This document shows positions 1-5,923 of a stretch of 9,002 bases of DNA, one piece after another. The stretch's first letter is position 1. Each line of letters starts with the position of its first letter. The stretch is taken from contig JAHFJU010000055.1 in assembly GCA_023245725.1 (NCBI GenBank), positions 1-9,002 of the forward strand, in the 5' to 3' direction. The position numbers and the translations under genes were made by a program. The notes under the pieces are model-generated. The model saw only the letters and a program-made list of their open reading frames with translations, was not told the origin of the DNA and ran no database searches. The DNA comes from Candidatus Peregrinibacteria bacterium (GTDB lineage Bacteria > Patescibacteriota > Gracilibacteria > UBA1369 > UM-FILTER-53-11).

Positions 1-2
1 GC

Positions 3-524
3 GTCACGACTCTCACTGCAAGTGGGACAGTCACAGGCAACAAAGGAGTTTTCTCAAACGGAATAAATGTCACCGGCGCAATGACGGGAACAAGTGCAAG
101 CGTTTCGACAGTCACTGCAAGCGGCACGGTTTCAGGTTCTACCGGAGTTTTTTCCAACGGTATTAACGTTACTGGAGTAATGACAGGAACAAGCGCGAGT
201 GTCTCAACTGTTTCGGCTTCTGGAACAATAAACGGAGGCTCTATTGCCGCGAGCGGCACTGTTTCTGGAAATTCAGGACAATTCTCAAACGGCCTTCAAG
301 TAAATTCTGGAGTTACAAACGTACAGAATTTTCAGACGAACGGCATTACTGATTTGGGGCAAATCAGTACAATCAATATTCCGCAAGCGGATCTCGATAC
401 AAATTGCAACCCAAACAATTTTAAAGTTGACACAGGCGGTTCATTCAAAGAACTTTGTTTTTGTACAGCTTCAAATTCTTACATGTGCATTAAAGCCGAC
501 TCGACAAACGGCCCTTCAGATTGA
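3..524 (+). CDS. Tail-fibre-like repetitive structural protein, C-terminal part
   Basis: The reading frame is open from the window edge to a TGA at 522-524, so the true start lies upstream. The visible 173 residues are rich in Ser, Thr, Gly, Val and Asn, and the first two thirds are a tandem 33-residue repeat (SASVSTV-TASGTVSG-FSNGINVTG pattern). The end is unrelated and Cys-containing (CNPNN, ELCFC, YMCIK). Low-complexity beta-type repeats followed by a distinct C-terminal cap are usual in phage fibres, spikes and neck appendages. The position directly before the lysis genes fits a late structural gene. An internal ATG at 81 only marks a Met inside the repeat and is not a credible start. Function is inferred from composition and context; no receptor-binding domain was recognised. 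Confidence 0.6.
   Translation, partial: VTTLTASGTVTGNKGVFSNGINVTGAMTGTSASVSTVTASGTVSGSTGVFSNGINVTGVMTGTSASVSTVSASGTINGGSIAASGTVSGNSGQFSNGLQVNSGVTNVQNFQTNGITDLGQISTINIPQADLDTNCNPNNFKVDTGGSFKELCFCTASNSYMCIKADSTNGPSD
9..303 (+). repeat. 99-nt in-frame tandem repeat in the fibre gene
   Basis: Two full units (9-107 and 108-206) and a diverged third unit (from 207) code for a 33-residue repeat. The third unit has a short insertion (INGGSIA) before it resumes with ASGTVSG and FSNG. The repeat may continue upstream of the window. Synonymous differences between units (for example GCAAGTGGG against GCAAGCGGC) show they are not very recent duplicates. Confidence 0.85.
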
Positions 525-535
525 GGATTGGTTTG

Positions 536-853
536 ATGGAAAATATCGCTGGTAAAATATTGGACAACTACGGATTGCCGGGCCTAATGGTTCTGGCAAT
601 CCTGTTTGTTATTTGGTGGTTCACAAAAAATATCGACAAAAAAGATGCCCAGATCGTTGATATATGCACACGCTTTGCGAAGAGTCTAGACGCAAATACA
701 GTGGCAGTGCAGGAACTTTGCGCACGTGAGCGAGACATAAAGAGTTCACATGAAAGCACTCGCGCAGAGATTCACGAATTTAGAAAAGACAATCAACGCG
801 AGCACAATCTTTTGCTCGATGTTGTCTTGAATAAAAAAACGGCGACTCAATGA
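536..853 (+). CDS. Small membrane-anchored protein of the lysis cassette
   Basis: This is a 105-residue protein with one strong hydrophobic segment near the N terminus (about residues 13-32, LPGLMVLAILFVIWWF) followed by a highly charged, probably helical tail (KNIDKKDAQ, RERDIKSSHESTRAEIHEFRKDNQREHN). I chose ATG 536 over the TTG at 521 because GAGG at 523-526 is at the right distance from it. The stop overlaps the next start as ATGA at 850-853, indicating translational coupling with the muramidase. Phages often place a holin or an accessory membrane protein here. The short membrane anchor with a long soluble helix fits that group, but the family was not recognised. Confidence 0.6.
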   Translation: MENIAGKILDNYGLPGLMVLAILFVIWWFTKNIDKKDAQIVDICTRFAKSLDANTVAVQELCARERDIKSSHESTRAEIHEFRKDNQREHNLLLDVVLNKKTATQ

Positions 854-1305
854 ATCATGACTTCGATAAATCTCTCATGATCACGATGCAACTTGAGGGC
901 AAAGACACTCTCAATCTAAATCCGAAGGACCCGGGAAACTGGACCGGCGGGAAATGCGGCAAGGGAATATTGAAAGGCACTAAGTTTGGCATCGCCGCGT
1001 CGTCGCACCCTCACCTTGATATCAAAAATCTGCAACTCGATTACGTCAAAGAAATTTACAAACGAGAATATTGGGATGCTGCCAAATGTTTTAACTACGC
1101 ATGGCCTCTGTGCGCCGCCGTGTTCGACTTTTCTGTGCAGTCTGGGCCAAGGCTTGCATTAAAATTTTTAAATCAAAATCCTGAATATGAATCTTTTCTA
1201 AATGCCCGCGATAACTTTTTAAAAAAATGGTCAAAGAGTCATCCCGGCAATAGAGGCGTTGAAATGCGCGTTGCACGTCTCAAAAAATTAATAAATTCAT
1301 ACTAG
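850..1305 (+). CDS. Endolysin, GH108-type N-acetylmuramidase
   Basis: This 151-residue protein resembles glycoside hydrolase family 108 phage lysozymes, which cut the glycan backbone of peptidoglycan. The N-terminal LEG motif with Glu16 is in the position of the family's catalytic Glu, where the usual form is EGG and here it reads EGKD. It is followed by a KDPGNWTGG segment (about 26-34), a TKFGIAA segment (44-50) and YKREYWD (70-76), all typical of the fold. The C-terminal half corresponds to the helical peptidoglycan-binding part and is of normal or slightly short length. No signal peptide is seen, so export would depend on a holin. It overlaps the preceding gene by ATGA. The weak Shine-Dalgarno sequence suggests coupled translation. 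Confidence 0.82.
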   Translation: MNHDFDKSLMITMQLEGKDTLNLNPKDPGNWTGGKCGKGILKGTKFGIAASSHPHLDIKNLQLDYVKEIYKREYWDAAKCFNYAWPLCAAVFDFSVQSGPRLALKFLNQNPEYESFLNARDNFLKKWSKSHPGNRGVEMRVARLKKLINSY

Positions 1306-1360
1306 GCAAATCAACTTTCGATCATGTACAATTAAGAGATAAACCTTCAAAAGGAATTTT

Positions 1361-1504
1361 ATGAACATTGATAGCACACAGATTGCAGTTATTTTGGGCG
1401 CGTTGTTTGCGGTGAGCGAGGCTCTAAGCCTCATCCCGTCTGTTAAATCGAGCGGCGTTTTCCAATTTATTTTTAACACACTGAAAAAACTTACAGGCAA
1501 ATAA
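1361..1504 (+). CDS. Holin candidate, 47-residue membrane protein
   Basis: ATG 1361 is preceded by an AAGGAA ribosome-binding site. The product is 47 residues with a hydrophobic segment (IAVILGALFAVSEALSLI, about 8-25), a short polar turn (PSVKSS), and a second weakly hydrophobic or amphipathic stretch (GVFQFIFNTLKKL) ending in a basic tail. Size, topology and position between the endolysin and spanin genes fit a small holin that permeabilises the inner membrane. The stop (TAA 1502-1504) overlaps the next start as TAATG. I see no second start for an antiholin. The 536-853 gene is the alternative holin candidate. Confidence 0.6.
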   Translation: MNIDSTQIAVILGALFAVSEALSLIPSVKSSGVFQFIFNTLKKLTGK

Positions 1505-1755
1505 TGGCCGCACCTCTTACTATCAGTGCAATTTCAGTGGCTATTATGGGAATGCTAATTGCATTCTACCGCTGGCGCATTAACTCATTGATAAAAAAAA
1601 ATGAGCGAATGAACATTGATGCGGCATTGCAAAAAGACGCATTCAAAAAAATAGGAATTGCATCTAAAATTGCAAATCAAAATGAAAAAAAACGCCCACA
1701 AAATATTGGTACGAGCTTTAATCCTGATGACCCTTGGCACGGGTTGCGCAAGTAG
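1504..1755 (+). CDS. Inner-membrane spanin (Rz-like)
   Basis: This 83-residue protein has an N-terminal transmembrane anchor (about residues 5-22, including ISVAIMGMLIAF) followed by a hydrophilic, Lys-rich periplasmic domain (LIKKNERMNIDAALQKDAFKK). This is the topology of i-spanins, which link the inner membrane to an outer-membrane lipoprotein and fuse the membranes in the last step of lysis in Gram-negative hosts. It is shorter than lambda Rz. The decisive evidence is the out-of-frame lipoprotein gene starting inside its 3' end. Its start overlaps the holin stop. Confidence 0.78.
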   Translation: MAAPLTISAISVAIMGMLIAFYRWRINSLIKKNERMNIDAALQKDAFKKIGIASKIANQNEKKRPQNIGTSFNPDDPWHGLRK

Positions 1756-1963
1756 CGTCAAGCCAATCTGTGTAAAGCAGACTTTGAGAGCGCAGCCAAC
1801 AGCGCGGCCGCTCAATGTAGACGGCATTTTAAAATGTTCTGAGTGCATCAAAATCAACAATCAAGAAATGCTCAAAATGTCCGAGCGCGATTTTATAAAT
1901 ATCAAAATAAAACTTTCAGAACTCGACGACTACAATATTTATCTATTGCAATTGATTGATTGA
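1682..1963 (+). CDS. Outer-membrane spanin lipoprotein (Rz1-like), overlapping
   Basis: ATG 1682 begins a 93-residue protein in a different frame from the i-spanin gene, overlapping its last 74 nt and then running on for about 200 nt. The N terminus is a lipoprotein signal: MKKNAHK, then the hydrophobic ILVRALILMTLGTG, then Cys22 followed by Ala-Ser-Ser. The lipobox is slightly unusual, with Gly at -3 and Leu at -4. The mature part (72 residues) starts with a Pro-containing stretch and ends in a polar helix. An in-frame ATG at 1658 would put extra charged residues before the signal, so 1682 is preferred. Partial overlap is one of the known spanin gene arrangements. Confidence 0.78.
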   Translation: MKKNAHKILVRALILMTLGTGCASSVKPICVKQTLRAQPTARPLNVDGILKCSECIKINNQEMLKMSERDFINIKIKLSELDDYNIYLLQLID

Positions 1964-1980
1964 CTATATATTACAGAAGA

Positions 1981-2001
1981 GTTGATTGATTGTCAGTCAA
2001 C
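1981..2001 (+). other. Hairpin between o-spanin gene and terminator
   Basis: GTTGATTGA and TCAGTCAAC form a 9-bp stem (one G-U) around a TTG loop. The motif TTGATTGATTG occurs here (1982-1992) and 30 nt upstream at the end of the spanin gene (1952-1962). No T-run follows, so this is not itself a terminator. It may protect or pause the transcript before the real terminator. Confidence 0.5.
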
Positions 2002-2018
2002 AACCTGTTGGGACTTTG

Positions 2019-2048
2019 AGGCCCTCTATATATAAGAGGGCCTTTTTT
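2019..2048 (+). terminator. Rho-independent terminator of the lysis block
   Basis: AGGCCCTCT pairs perfectly with AGAGGGCCT around an ATATATA loop, directly followed by a run of six T. This is a textbook intrinsic terminator. It ends the late and lysis transcription unit and separates it from the promoter at 2177. Confidence 0.93.
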
Positions 2049-2165
2049 ATTGCTCAAAGTGTATCACTTGTAATGTCTATTTAACGATATTCTCAATTAT
2101 CATTATGATAAACACAATCAAATGCACTAATATTATTTAATCAATTCAATCACTTATAAAATATA
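2049..2165. other. AT-rich gene-free stretch with small palindromes
   Basis: This part of the 283-nt gene-free interval between the o-spanin gene and the next CDS is very AT-rich. It holds two short perfect inverted repeats: AAGTG-TAT-CACTT at 2057-2069 and TTATCAT-T-ATGATAA at 2097-2111. They could be additional regulator sites for the downstream promoter. I see no ORF with a plausible start, and no iteron array or DnaA-box cluster. Confidence 0.4.
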
Positions 2166-2197
2166 GTTAATTTTAATTGACGTTAACCGAAATTAAC
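2166..2197. promoter_or_regulatory. Two abutting 16-bp operator-like palindromes
   Basis: GTTAATTTTAATTGAC (2166-2181) and GTTAACCGAAATTAAC (2182-2197) both follow GTTrA-N6-TTrAC and lie head to tail with no gap. The first covers the -35 and the second fills the -35/-10 spacer. The same pattern recurs at 2816-2831 and 4762-4777. This arrangement suits repression by a dimeric HTH protein, most simply the one coded at 2848-3075. The binding protein is inferred. Confidence 0.65.
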
Positions 2198-2206
2198 TGT
2201 TATAAT
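2177..2206 (+). promoter_or_regulatory. Strong sigma70-type extended -10 promoter
   Basis: A -35 TTGACG (2177-2182) and a perfect -10 TATAAT (2201-2206) are separated by 18 bp. The -10 is preceded by TG-N (2198-2200), making it an extended -10. The predicted start is near 2213, so the mRNA would begin just before the 2214-2229 hairpin. It sits right after the terminator and drives the operon starting at 2247. Confidence 0.85.
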
Positions 2207-2213
2207 AATTGAG

Positions 2214-2229
2214 TGAGCAATAACGCTCA
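2214..2229 (+). promoter_or_regulatory. 5' UTR hairpin near the predicted mRNA start
   Basis: TGAGC and GCTCA form a 5-bp stem with an AATAAC loop within one or two bases of the predicted transcription start, followed by the AAGGAG ribosome-binding site. Hairpins at mRNA 5' ends commonly slow RNase E decay in Gram-negative hosts. That role here is inferred. Confidence 0.5.
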
Positions 2230-2246
2230 GCAAAAAGGAGACTAAA

Positions 2247-2483
2247 ATGGAAACACTAAAATTATCAGGTCAGAAAAAAACGGTGCAGATCAAGAAAAAA
2301 TTATCGATCACGATTGACGACGTGATGGACGCAATCGAGTCTGATGATTGTCAAGGTTTTTGCATCGATTGCGGAGAAATGGCTTACAACGTTGAGCCGG
2401 ACGCGAGAAATTATGAATGCGAATCATGCGGCAAACGCATGGTTTTTGGCAGCGAAGAAATTTTAATCGGGGGTTTAATATGA
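2247..2483 (+). CDS. Small zinc-ribbon protein
   Basis: This 78-residue protein has a four-Cys zinc-ribbon: Cys39-x2-Cys42 and Cys58-x2-Cys61, in the context FCIDCGEMAYNVEPDARNY and ECESCGKRMVFG. Small proteins with this signature (CIDCG...VEPDARxYxCExCG) are common in tailed-phage early regions. Their role is not established, and nucleic-acid or protein binding is likely. The N terminus is Lys-rich. It has the best ribosome-binding site of the operon (AAGGAG, 2237-2242) and is the first gene behind the 2177 promoter. The stop overlaps the next start (ATGA at 2480-2483). Confidence 0.8.
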   Translation: METLKLSGQKKTVQIKKKLSITIDDVMDAIESDDCQGFCIDCGEMAYNVEPDARNYECESCGKRMVFGSEEILIGGLI

Positions 2484-2695
2484 GAATGACACGAAAAGAA
2501 CTCGCTCAACTAAAATTCAATCGGGCTATTAAAACAATGACGCACTATTTTGTGGCAACAAAAGACGCAGCGATACACAGACACGCACAAAAAACGGTGG
2601 TTGAATTGTTCAACGAATTGTCTGATTTAAATTTTAATCAGGCGCTGGACAAAATAAAATTGTCATTTCTGAAAAATAATGGGGGTCTTTTATGA
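2480..2695 (+). CDS. Small basic helical protein, unknown function
   Basis: ATG 2480 overlaps the zinc-ribbon stop (ATGA) and has GGGGG upstream. An in-frame ATG at 2417 would lie deep inside the zinc-ribbon gene and has no such signal. The 71-residue product starts MRMTRKELAQLKFNRAIK and is predicted to be largely alpha-helical and basic, without membrane segments or motifs I recognise. It is coupled on both sides: its own stop overlaps the start of the next gene at 2692-2695. Placement in the early operon suggests a host-takeover or regulatory accessory role, but that is only context. Confidence 0.65.
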   Translation: MRMTRKELAQLKFNRAIKTMTHYFVATKDAAIHRHAQKTVVELFNELSDLNFNQALDKIKLSFLKNNGGLL

Positions 2696-2805
2696 TCATG
2701 CAGACGATTATGTTTGTGACGGGCTGGTTTATTTTATCGGCCGCGTTTGGATTATTGTTTTGCCAGATGATACCGCAGGAAAAAAAACGACGACGACTTC
2801 ATTGA
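2692..2805 (+). CDS. 37-residue single-pass membrane protein
   Basis: ATG 2692 overlaps the previous stop as ATGA and is preceded by GGGGG (2681-2685). The product has one clear transmembrane segment (MFVTGWFILSAAFGLLF, about 7-23) followed by a short basic tail (PQEKKRRRLH), predicting N-out/C-in topology under the positive-inside rule. No family recognised. It is the last gene of the promoter-2177 operon. The next promoter (2811) starts 5 nt after its stop. Confidence 0.65.
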   Translation: MIMQTIMFVTGWFILSAAFGLLFCQMIPQEKKRRRLH

Positions 2806-2810
2806 AACGA

Positions 2811-2839
2811 TTGACGTTGATTTGAATTAACTCTATAGA
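2811..2839 (+). promoter_or_regulatory. Promoter for a leaderless regulator mRNA, with internal operator
   Basis: The -35 TTGACG (2811-2816), a 17-bp spacer and the -10 TATAGA (2834-2839) form a good sigma70 promoter. The expected start is 2845-2848, which coincides with the ATG at 2848. No ribosome-binding site precedes that ATG. The spacer holds GTTGATTTGAATTAAC (2816-2831), matching the operator pattern at 2182-2197 in the same position relative to the promoter elements. Autoregulation is the natural inference. Confidence 0.72.
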
Positions 2840-2847
2840 TTGACGAT

Positions 2848-3075
2848 ATGAAAAAAAAGAAAAACGACTTCCGCTTCAGCGCGGAAAAATTCAGGGCGGA
2901 GAGAATTGCACAGCAAATCACGTTTGGTAAATTCACAGAAGCGTTGAAAAAATATAATGCAAAGGCGAGCAAGGCGCTGGTGTTCCGATGGGAACACGGT
3001 GCCCAGCCTTCTTTTATCTATATCAGCGCGATTTGTGAGATACTAAAAAAAGATTTGTCATTCTTTTCTGCTTGA
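2848..3075 (+). CDS. Cro/CI-like helix-turn-helix regulator
   Basis: This is a 75-residue basic protein with an XRE-type HTH. Helices 1-2 lie around FSAEKFRAERIAQQITFGKFTEALKK in outline. The recognition region follows as ASKALVFRWEHGAQPSF, and the usual closing helix YISAICEILKKDLSFF follows that. The WEHG-x-Q-P segment matches the WE.G...P pattern of Cro/CI relatives. It consists of a DNA-binding domain only, with no CI-type oligomerisation or cleavage domain, so it is closer in size to Cro. Translation is probably leaderless. Operator-like palindromes in its own promoter and in the upstream and downstream control regions make it the likely early-region repressor. The spacing between HTH helices 2 and 3 looks slightly longer than usual (KKYNAKA). 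Confidence 0.75.
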   Translation: MKKKKNDFRFSAEKFRAERIAQQITFGKFTEALKKYNAKASKALVFRWEHGAQPSFIYISAICEILKKDLSFFSA

Positions 3076-3084
3076 AAATAAAAA

Positions 3085-3163
3085 CCCCGCACAATGACAG
3101 GCACTGTACGGGGTAAACTCCGAGGAGACTAATCGACGGAAGTCCCGTCATTTTATCCCCTCG
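3085..3163 (+). promoter_or_regulatory. Folded leader between the regulator and recT
   Basis: Three pairings are visible. A long imperfect hairpin runs 3085-3113 (CCCCG with CGGGG, continued by ACA/TGT and TG/CA). A compact hairpin runs 3135-3149 (GACGG-AAGTC-CCGTC). An outer stem, CGAGG (3121-3125) with CCTCG (3159-3163), encloses it. The GAGGAGACTAA at 3122-3132 copies the ribosome-binding leader used at 2237, 4796 and 5196, yet no start codon follows. The actual recT start (3187) has only a weak purine-rich site. Read on the minus strand, the first hairpin is followed by a T-rich run and could terminate leftward transcripts. Confidence 0.5.
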
Positions 3164-3186
3164 CTTAAAAAAAAGAAAGAGATTTT

Positions 3187-4194
3187 ATGACCGAGGCAAT
3201 TGCAATAAAAAAAGAGGAACCGAAAACAATCAAGGACTGGTTGCAGAGCGACCAATTCAAAGGCGCTTTAAAATCCGCTTTGCCGTCACACATGACGCCG
3301 GATCGATTCGCCCGCGTTGCGTTAACTACGCTGATGAAAAATCCAAAACTTGCGCAATGCACGCAAGCAAGTATGTTTCAGGTCATGCTCGATTGTTCGA
3401 GTCTTGGGCTTGAGCCTGACGGAAGACGTGCTCACATTATTCCCTACGGCAATGCCGCCACTCTGATTATCGACTACAAGGGATTGATCGAGCTAGCAAA
3501 AAGATCCGGTGAAGTCGTGATGTGGCGGGCTGAATTGGTTTGCGAAAACGACGAGTTTGGCTGGGACAACGGCGTTGTTACTCATAAAATAAACTGGCTG
3601 AAACCACGAGGCAAAACTTTGGCCGTTTATTCTCACGTTAAAAATAAAGCCGGAGTTGATGAATATGAGGTGCTTACACTTGATGACGTTGAGCATGCGC
3701 GCAGCAAGAGCAAATCAAAAAACAACGGGCCGTGGGTTACGGATTATAACGAAATGGCAAAAAAGACAGCGATTAGAAAACACTCGAAAAAACTTACGTT
3801 GTCACCTGAATTTCATGACGCACTCACGAAGGATTTTGATTCATCGAATGACGACGCAATCGAGGTTGATATCAATTACGAGGATCTTGACCCGAAGAGT
3901 CTGAGTGAAAAGTCCGAGACTGAAAATCCCATTGAAGTCGTCGCCGAGCCGGTGGCCAAAAAAGAAAAAACAAAAGAGGCGAGCAATTGTCCGCTTCCTG
4001 ATTTCGATGCGCAGGCAGGGCCGACAAGACTCACTAACGAGGATTGTGCAGAACTTCGCAAAGCCTTGATAGCAAAGCAAGTCCCGGCCGAAACATTCAA
4101 TAAATACATAAAAGAAAATTTCGGTTGTGACATCATGGACAACTTGCTCAATGTTGAGTTTGACGCCGTCATGAAATGGGTTGAATCAAAATGA
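3187..4194 (+). CDS. recT: RecT-family single-strand annealing protein
   Basis: This 335-residue protein has the conserved RecT core: MTPDRFARVALTTLMKNPKL (from residue 36), the SLGLEPDG motif (72-79), HIIPYG (83-88) and IIDYKGLIELA (94-104). A lysine-rich region with NEMAKKTAIRKHSKKLTLSP follows near 188-207. RecT binds single-stranded DNA and anneals complementary strands during phage recombination and end repair. After the core comes an acidic, low-complexity linker (about 220-265). A small C-terminal helical domain (LTNEDCAELRKALIAKQ, then FNKYIKENFG) follows, a tail often seen in this superfamily. Its stop overlaps the start of the exonuclease gene, the usual RecE/RecT-type pairing in reversed order. 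Start at 3187 with a weak Shine-Dalgarno sequence, possibly modulated by the folded leader. Confidence 0.93.
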   Translation: MTEAIAIKKEEPKTIKDWLQSDQFKGALKSALPSHMTPDRFARVALTTLMKNPKLAQCTQASMFQVMLDCSSLGLEPDGRRAHIIPYGNAATLIIDYKGLIELAKRSGEVVMWRAELVCENDEFGWDNGVVTHKINWLKPRGKTLAVYSHVKNKAGVDEYEVLTLDDVEHARSKSKSKNNGPWVTDYNEMAKKTAIRKHSKKLTLSPEFHDALTKDFDSSNDDAIEVDINYEDLDPKSLSEKSETENPIEVVAEPVAKKEKTKEASNCPLPDFDAQAGPTRLTNEDCAELRKALIAKQVPAETFNKYIKENFGCDIMDNLLNVEFDAVMKWVESK

Positions 4195-4757
4195 ATGAAC
4201 TCACTTTCGACAAAGAAAAACACGTTTACACATACGACGGAAAAACCGTTGCGAGTGTGACTCACGTGTTAAAAGCCAGCGGTCTAATTGATGATCGCTG
4301 GTTTGATGATCTGTCAAGAGAACGTGGCAAGGCCGTGCACAAGGCCGTGTCTTTATCTCTGATCAATGATTTGGATTATGCCGGATTGCACGCGATGATA
4401 AAACCATACGTTGATGCGTTTCTGAAATTCAAAAGTCTGGTGAAGTTTGAACCGATTATAAAACTATGCGAGCGCAGGCAGATCAATCTGCAATACAACT
4501 ATGCGGGCACGCCTGACATCGTTTGCACGCTGAATAATAGACCGGCTTTGATTGATATCAAAACAGGAGCGTCGGCAACAGCACGTTATCAGACCGCCGC
4601 CTATTCAGAATTTCAATTGATAAAATGCTATCGACCGGACCGCTTTGACCTACGCTTGTTTCCCGATGGAACGTATAAACTGAATAGGCATGATGATCCG
4701 AACGATTTCAATGTGTTTTTGTCCGCGTTAAATATTGTAAAACTGATTAAAAAATGA
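4191..4757 (+). CDS. PD-(D/E)XK (RecB/Cas4/lambda-exo-like) exonuclease
   Basis: This 188-residue protein carries the motifs of the RecB-type nuclease superfamily. These are RERGKAVHKAV (43-53) with a His at the motif-I position, GTPDIV (106-111) giving the first acidic residue Asp109, ALIDIKTG (119-126) giving Asp122 and Lys124, and QTAAY (134-138), the motif-IV Gln-x3-Tyr. It would resect double-strand ends to make the single-stranded DNA that RecT anneals. The ATGA overlap with recT supports a functional pair. It is short for the superfamily, lacks extra domains, and has no Fe-S cysteine cluster like that of Cas4. The N-terminal FDKEKHVYTYDGKTVASVT is typical of phage members of this group. 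Confidence 0.87.
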   Translation: MNELTFDKEKHVYTYDGKTVASVTHVLKASGLIDDRWFDDLSRERGKAVHKAVSLSLINDLDYAGLHAMIKPYVDAFLKFKSLVKFEPIIKLCERRQINLQYNYAGTPDIVCTLNNRPALIDIKTGASATARYQTAAYSEFQLIKCYRPDRFDLRLFPDGTYKLNRHDDPNDFNVFLSALNIVKLIKK

Positions 4758-4761
4758 TTGC

Positions 4762-4777
4762 GTTAATTATAATTGAC
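4762..4777. promoter_or_regulatory. Operator-like site, possibly over a weak promoter
   Basis: GTTAATTATAATTGAC differs by one base from the 2166-2181 site. It contains TATAAT (4768-4773), which could be a -10 with a poor -35 (GATTAA, 4745-4750); the mRNA would then start near 4780. A repressor bound here would cover the -10. It lies in the 51-nt gap between the exonuclease gene and the 4809 gene. Confidence 0.5.
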
Positions 4778-4808
4778 TGTTAAAAAATAAATCAAGGAGA
4801 CTGAATTT

Positions 4809-5189
4809 ATGGGAGTGGATCTTTTCTTGTTACCGATAAAAACTGACGTTGAACGTATTAAATTATGTTTTTCGCATACAATTCTTGAATGTGATAGAGA
4901 TCTGAAATTGTTTGAAAAGATAAAAAAACTTCCTGCCTTTGATGTCCCATTTTATTTTTGCAGCTATTTATCAAAAGAAGACGGACTGGGCTTGCGTGTA
5001 GATAACCATTATGGATACACAACAAAAGATTCATATGGGATAAAATTAAAATGTGTTTATGCAAAAGATTTGTACAGATTGATTCAAGAAGAAATTTTAG
5101 ACAGATTTTTAAAAGAAGGAAATAAGGCAATTATGATGTATTTATCAATATTGTCACCCGATTCAAAAATAGTTTTGTATTGGGATTAA
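4809..5189 (+). CDS. Conserved-looking phage protein, unknown function
   Basis: This is a 126-residue protein starting MGVDLFLLPI, preceded by a strong AAGGAG site (4795-4800). It has a mixed alpha/beta look with motifs such as ILECDRDLKLFEKI, FYFCSYLS, a GLRVDNHYGYTTKDSYG stretch and KCVYAKDLYRL, ending in a hydrophobic KIVLYWD. The opening MGVDLFLLP and the LECDRD-LFEKI segment remind me of small uncharacterised phage proteins of similar length, but I cannot name a family or a function. No membrane segment, signal peptide or HTH was seen. It is preceded by an operator-like site and shares its leader type with the 2247 and 5212 genes. Confidence 0.72.
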   Translation: MGVDLFLLPIKTDVERIKLCFSHTILECDRDLKLFEKIKKLPAFDVPFYFCSYLSKEDGLGLRVDNHYGYTTKDSYGIKLKCVYAKDLYRLIQEEILDRFLKEGNKAIMMYLSILSPDSKIVLYWD

Positions 5190-5211
5190 CGAAAACGAGG
5201 AGACTAAAAAA

Positions 5212-5922
5212 ATGGAAAATCAAATTCAAATACCAGACACACAAAGCGAACAATCTCAATTGCCAACGGTCGTTGAGCGAGTCAATGCAATCCAGATTGC
5301 GAGCAATGACGATTATTCAATGAGTGTCGATTTCGGTAAGTCGATCAAAAAAATAATCGACCAGATCGAGGCTAAATACAAAGAGCCTAAGGAACTGGCA
5401 AACAAGGCCCACAAATCAATTTGCGCGATGGAAAAGGAATTGCTCGACCCGTTTAATCAGGCAATCTCAATGTTGCGCTCGAAGTGCGGAACTTGGAAAA
5501 TGGAACAAGAACGCATTGAGCGCGAGCGCGTGCGCATTGAACGCGAGAAGGCAGATGCCGAGGCAAAGGCTCTGCAAGAAAAAGAACAGAAGAGAATGGA
5601 AGAGGACCGACTTGCGCAGGCCGTTGAACTCGAAAAACTAGGGTACAAAGAAGAGGCCGATGCAGTGATGGAAGCGCCGGTTAACGTTGCGCCGGTTGCT
5701 GCAAAAGTTATCCCGATTCAAAACGAGATCCCAAAAATAAAAGGCGCTGTCGCACGAAAAAAATACTCATACGAGATCGTGGACGCAAATTTGATTCCGA
5801 GGCAATATCTGATTCCAAATGAAAAACTTTTGGCAAATCAAGCGCGCACGCTTGGCCCTGATTTCATTTGCCCGGGCATTCGCATTGTCGAAAGCTGCAA
5901 CGTTTCATTTTCCGGGAAATAA
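5212..5922 (+). CDS. Coiled-coil phage protein of the recombination region
   Basis: This 236-residue protein has a strong GAGGAG site at 5196-5201. Residues 30-95 are helical (SVDFGKSIKKIIDQIEAKYKEP, then AHKSICAMEKELLDPF). Residues 98-165 form a very charged coiled coil rich in Glu, Arg and Lys (ERIERERVRIEREKADAEAKA). A Pro/Val/Ala linker follows, and then a compact C-terminal domain with YSYEIVDANLIPRQYLIPNE and CPGIRIVE. That helix, coiled coil and 'IVD...IPRxYL.P.E...GI.I' organisation is common in phage genes near RecT/Erf-type recombinases. Its biochemical role is not known to me. An anti-nuclease or recombination-mediator role is only suggested by neighbourhood. Confidence 0.75.
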   Translation: MENQIQIPDTQSEQSQLPTVVERVNAIQIASNDDYSMSVDFGKSIKKIIDQIEAKYKEPKELANKAHKSICAMEKELLDPFNQAISMLRSKCGTWKMEQERIERERVRIEREKADAEAKALQEKEQKRMEEDRLAQAVELEKLGYKEEADAVMEAPVNVAPVAAKVIPIQNEIPKIKGAVARKKYSYEIVDANLIPRQYLIPNEKLLANQARTLGPDFICPGIRIVESCNVSFSGK

Positions 5923-5923
5923 T

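Noticed and set aside
521..535. TTG 521 start overlapping the fibre stop
   Set aside because: ATG 536 has a properly spaced GAGG. Using TTG would put that site inside the coding region.
1306..1360. Promoter before the 1361 holin-like gene
   Set aside because: No convincing -35/-10 pair in the 55-nt gap. The gene is more likely part of the late transcript.
3085..3113. Rightward terminator after the HTH gene
   Set aside because: The hairpin is GC-rich but followed by TAAACTCC on the + strand. The T-rich run is only on the minus-strand side, where no genes were found.
3841..4265. Minus-strand ORFs opposite recT (79 and 129 codons)
   Set aside because: Shadows of a confidently identified RecT gene. 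No ribosome-binding site or promoter, and no recognisable protein features.
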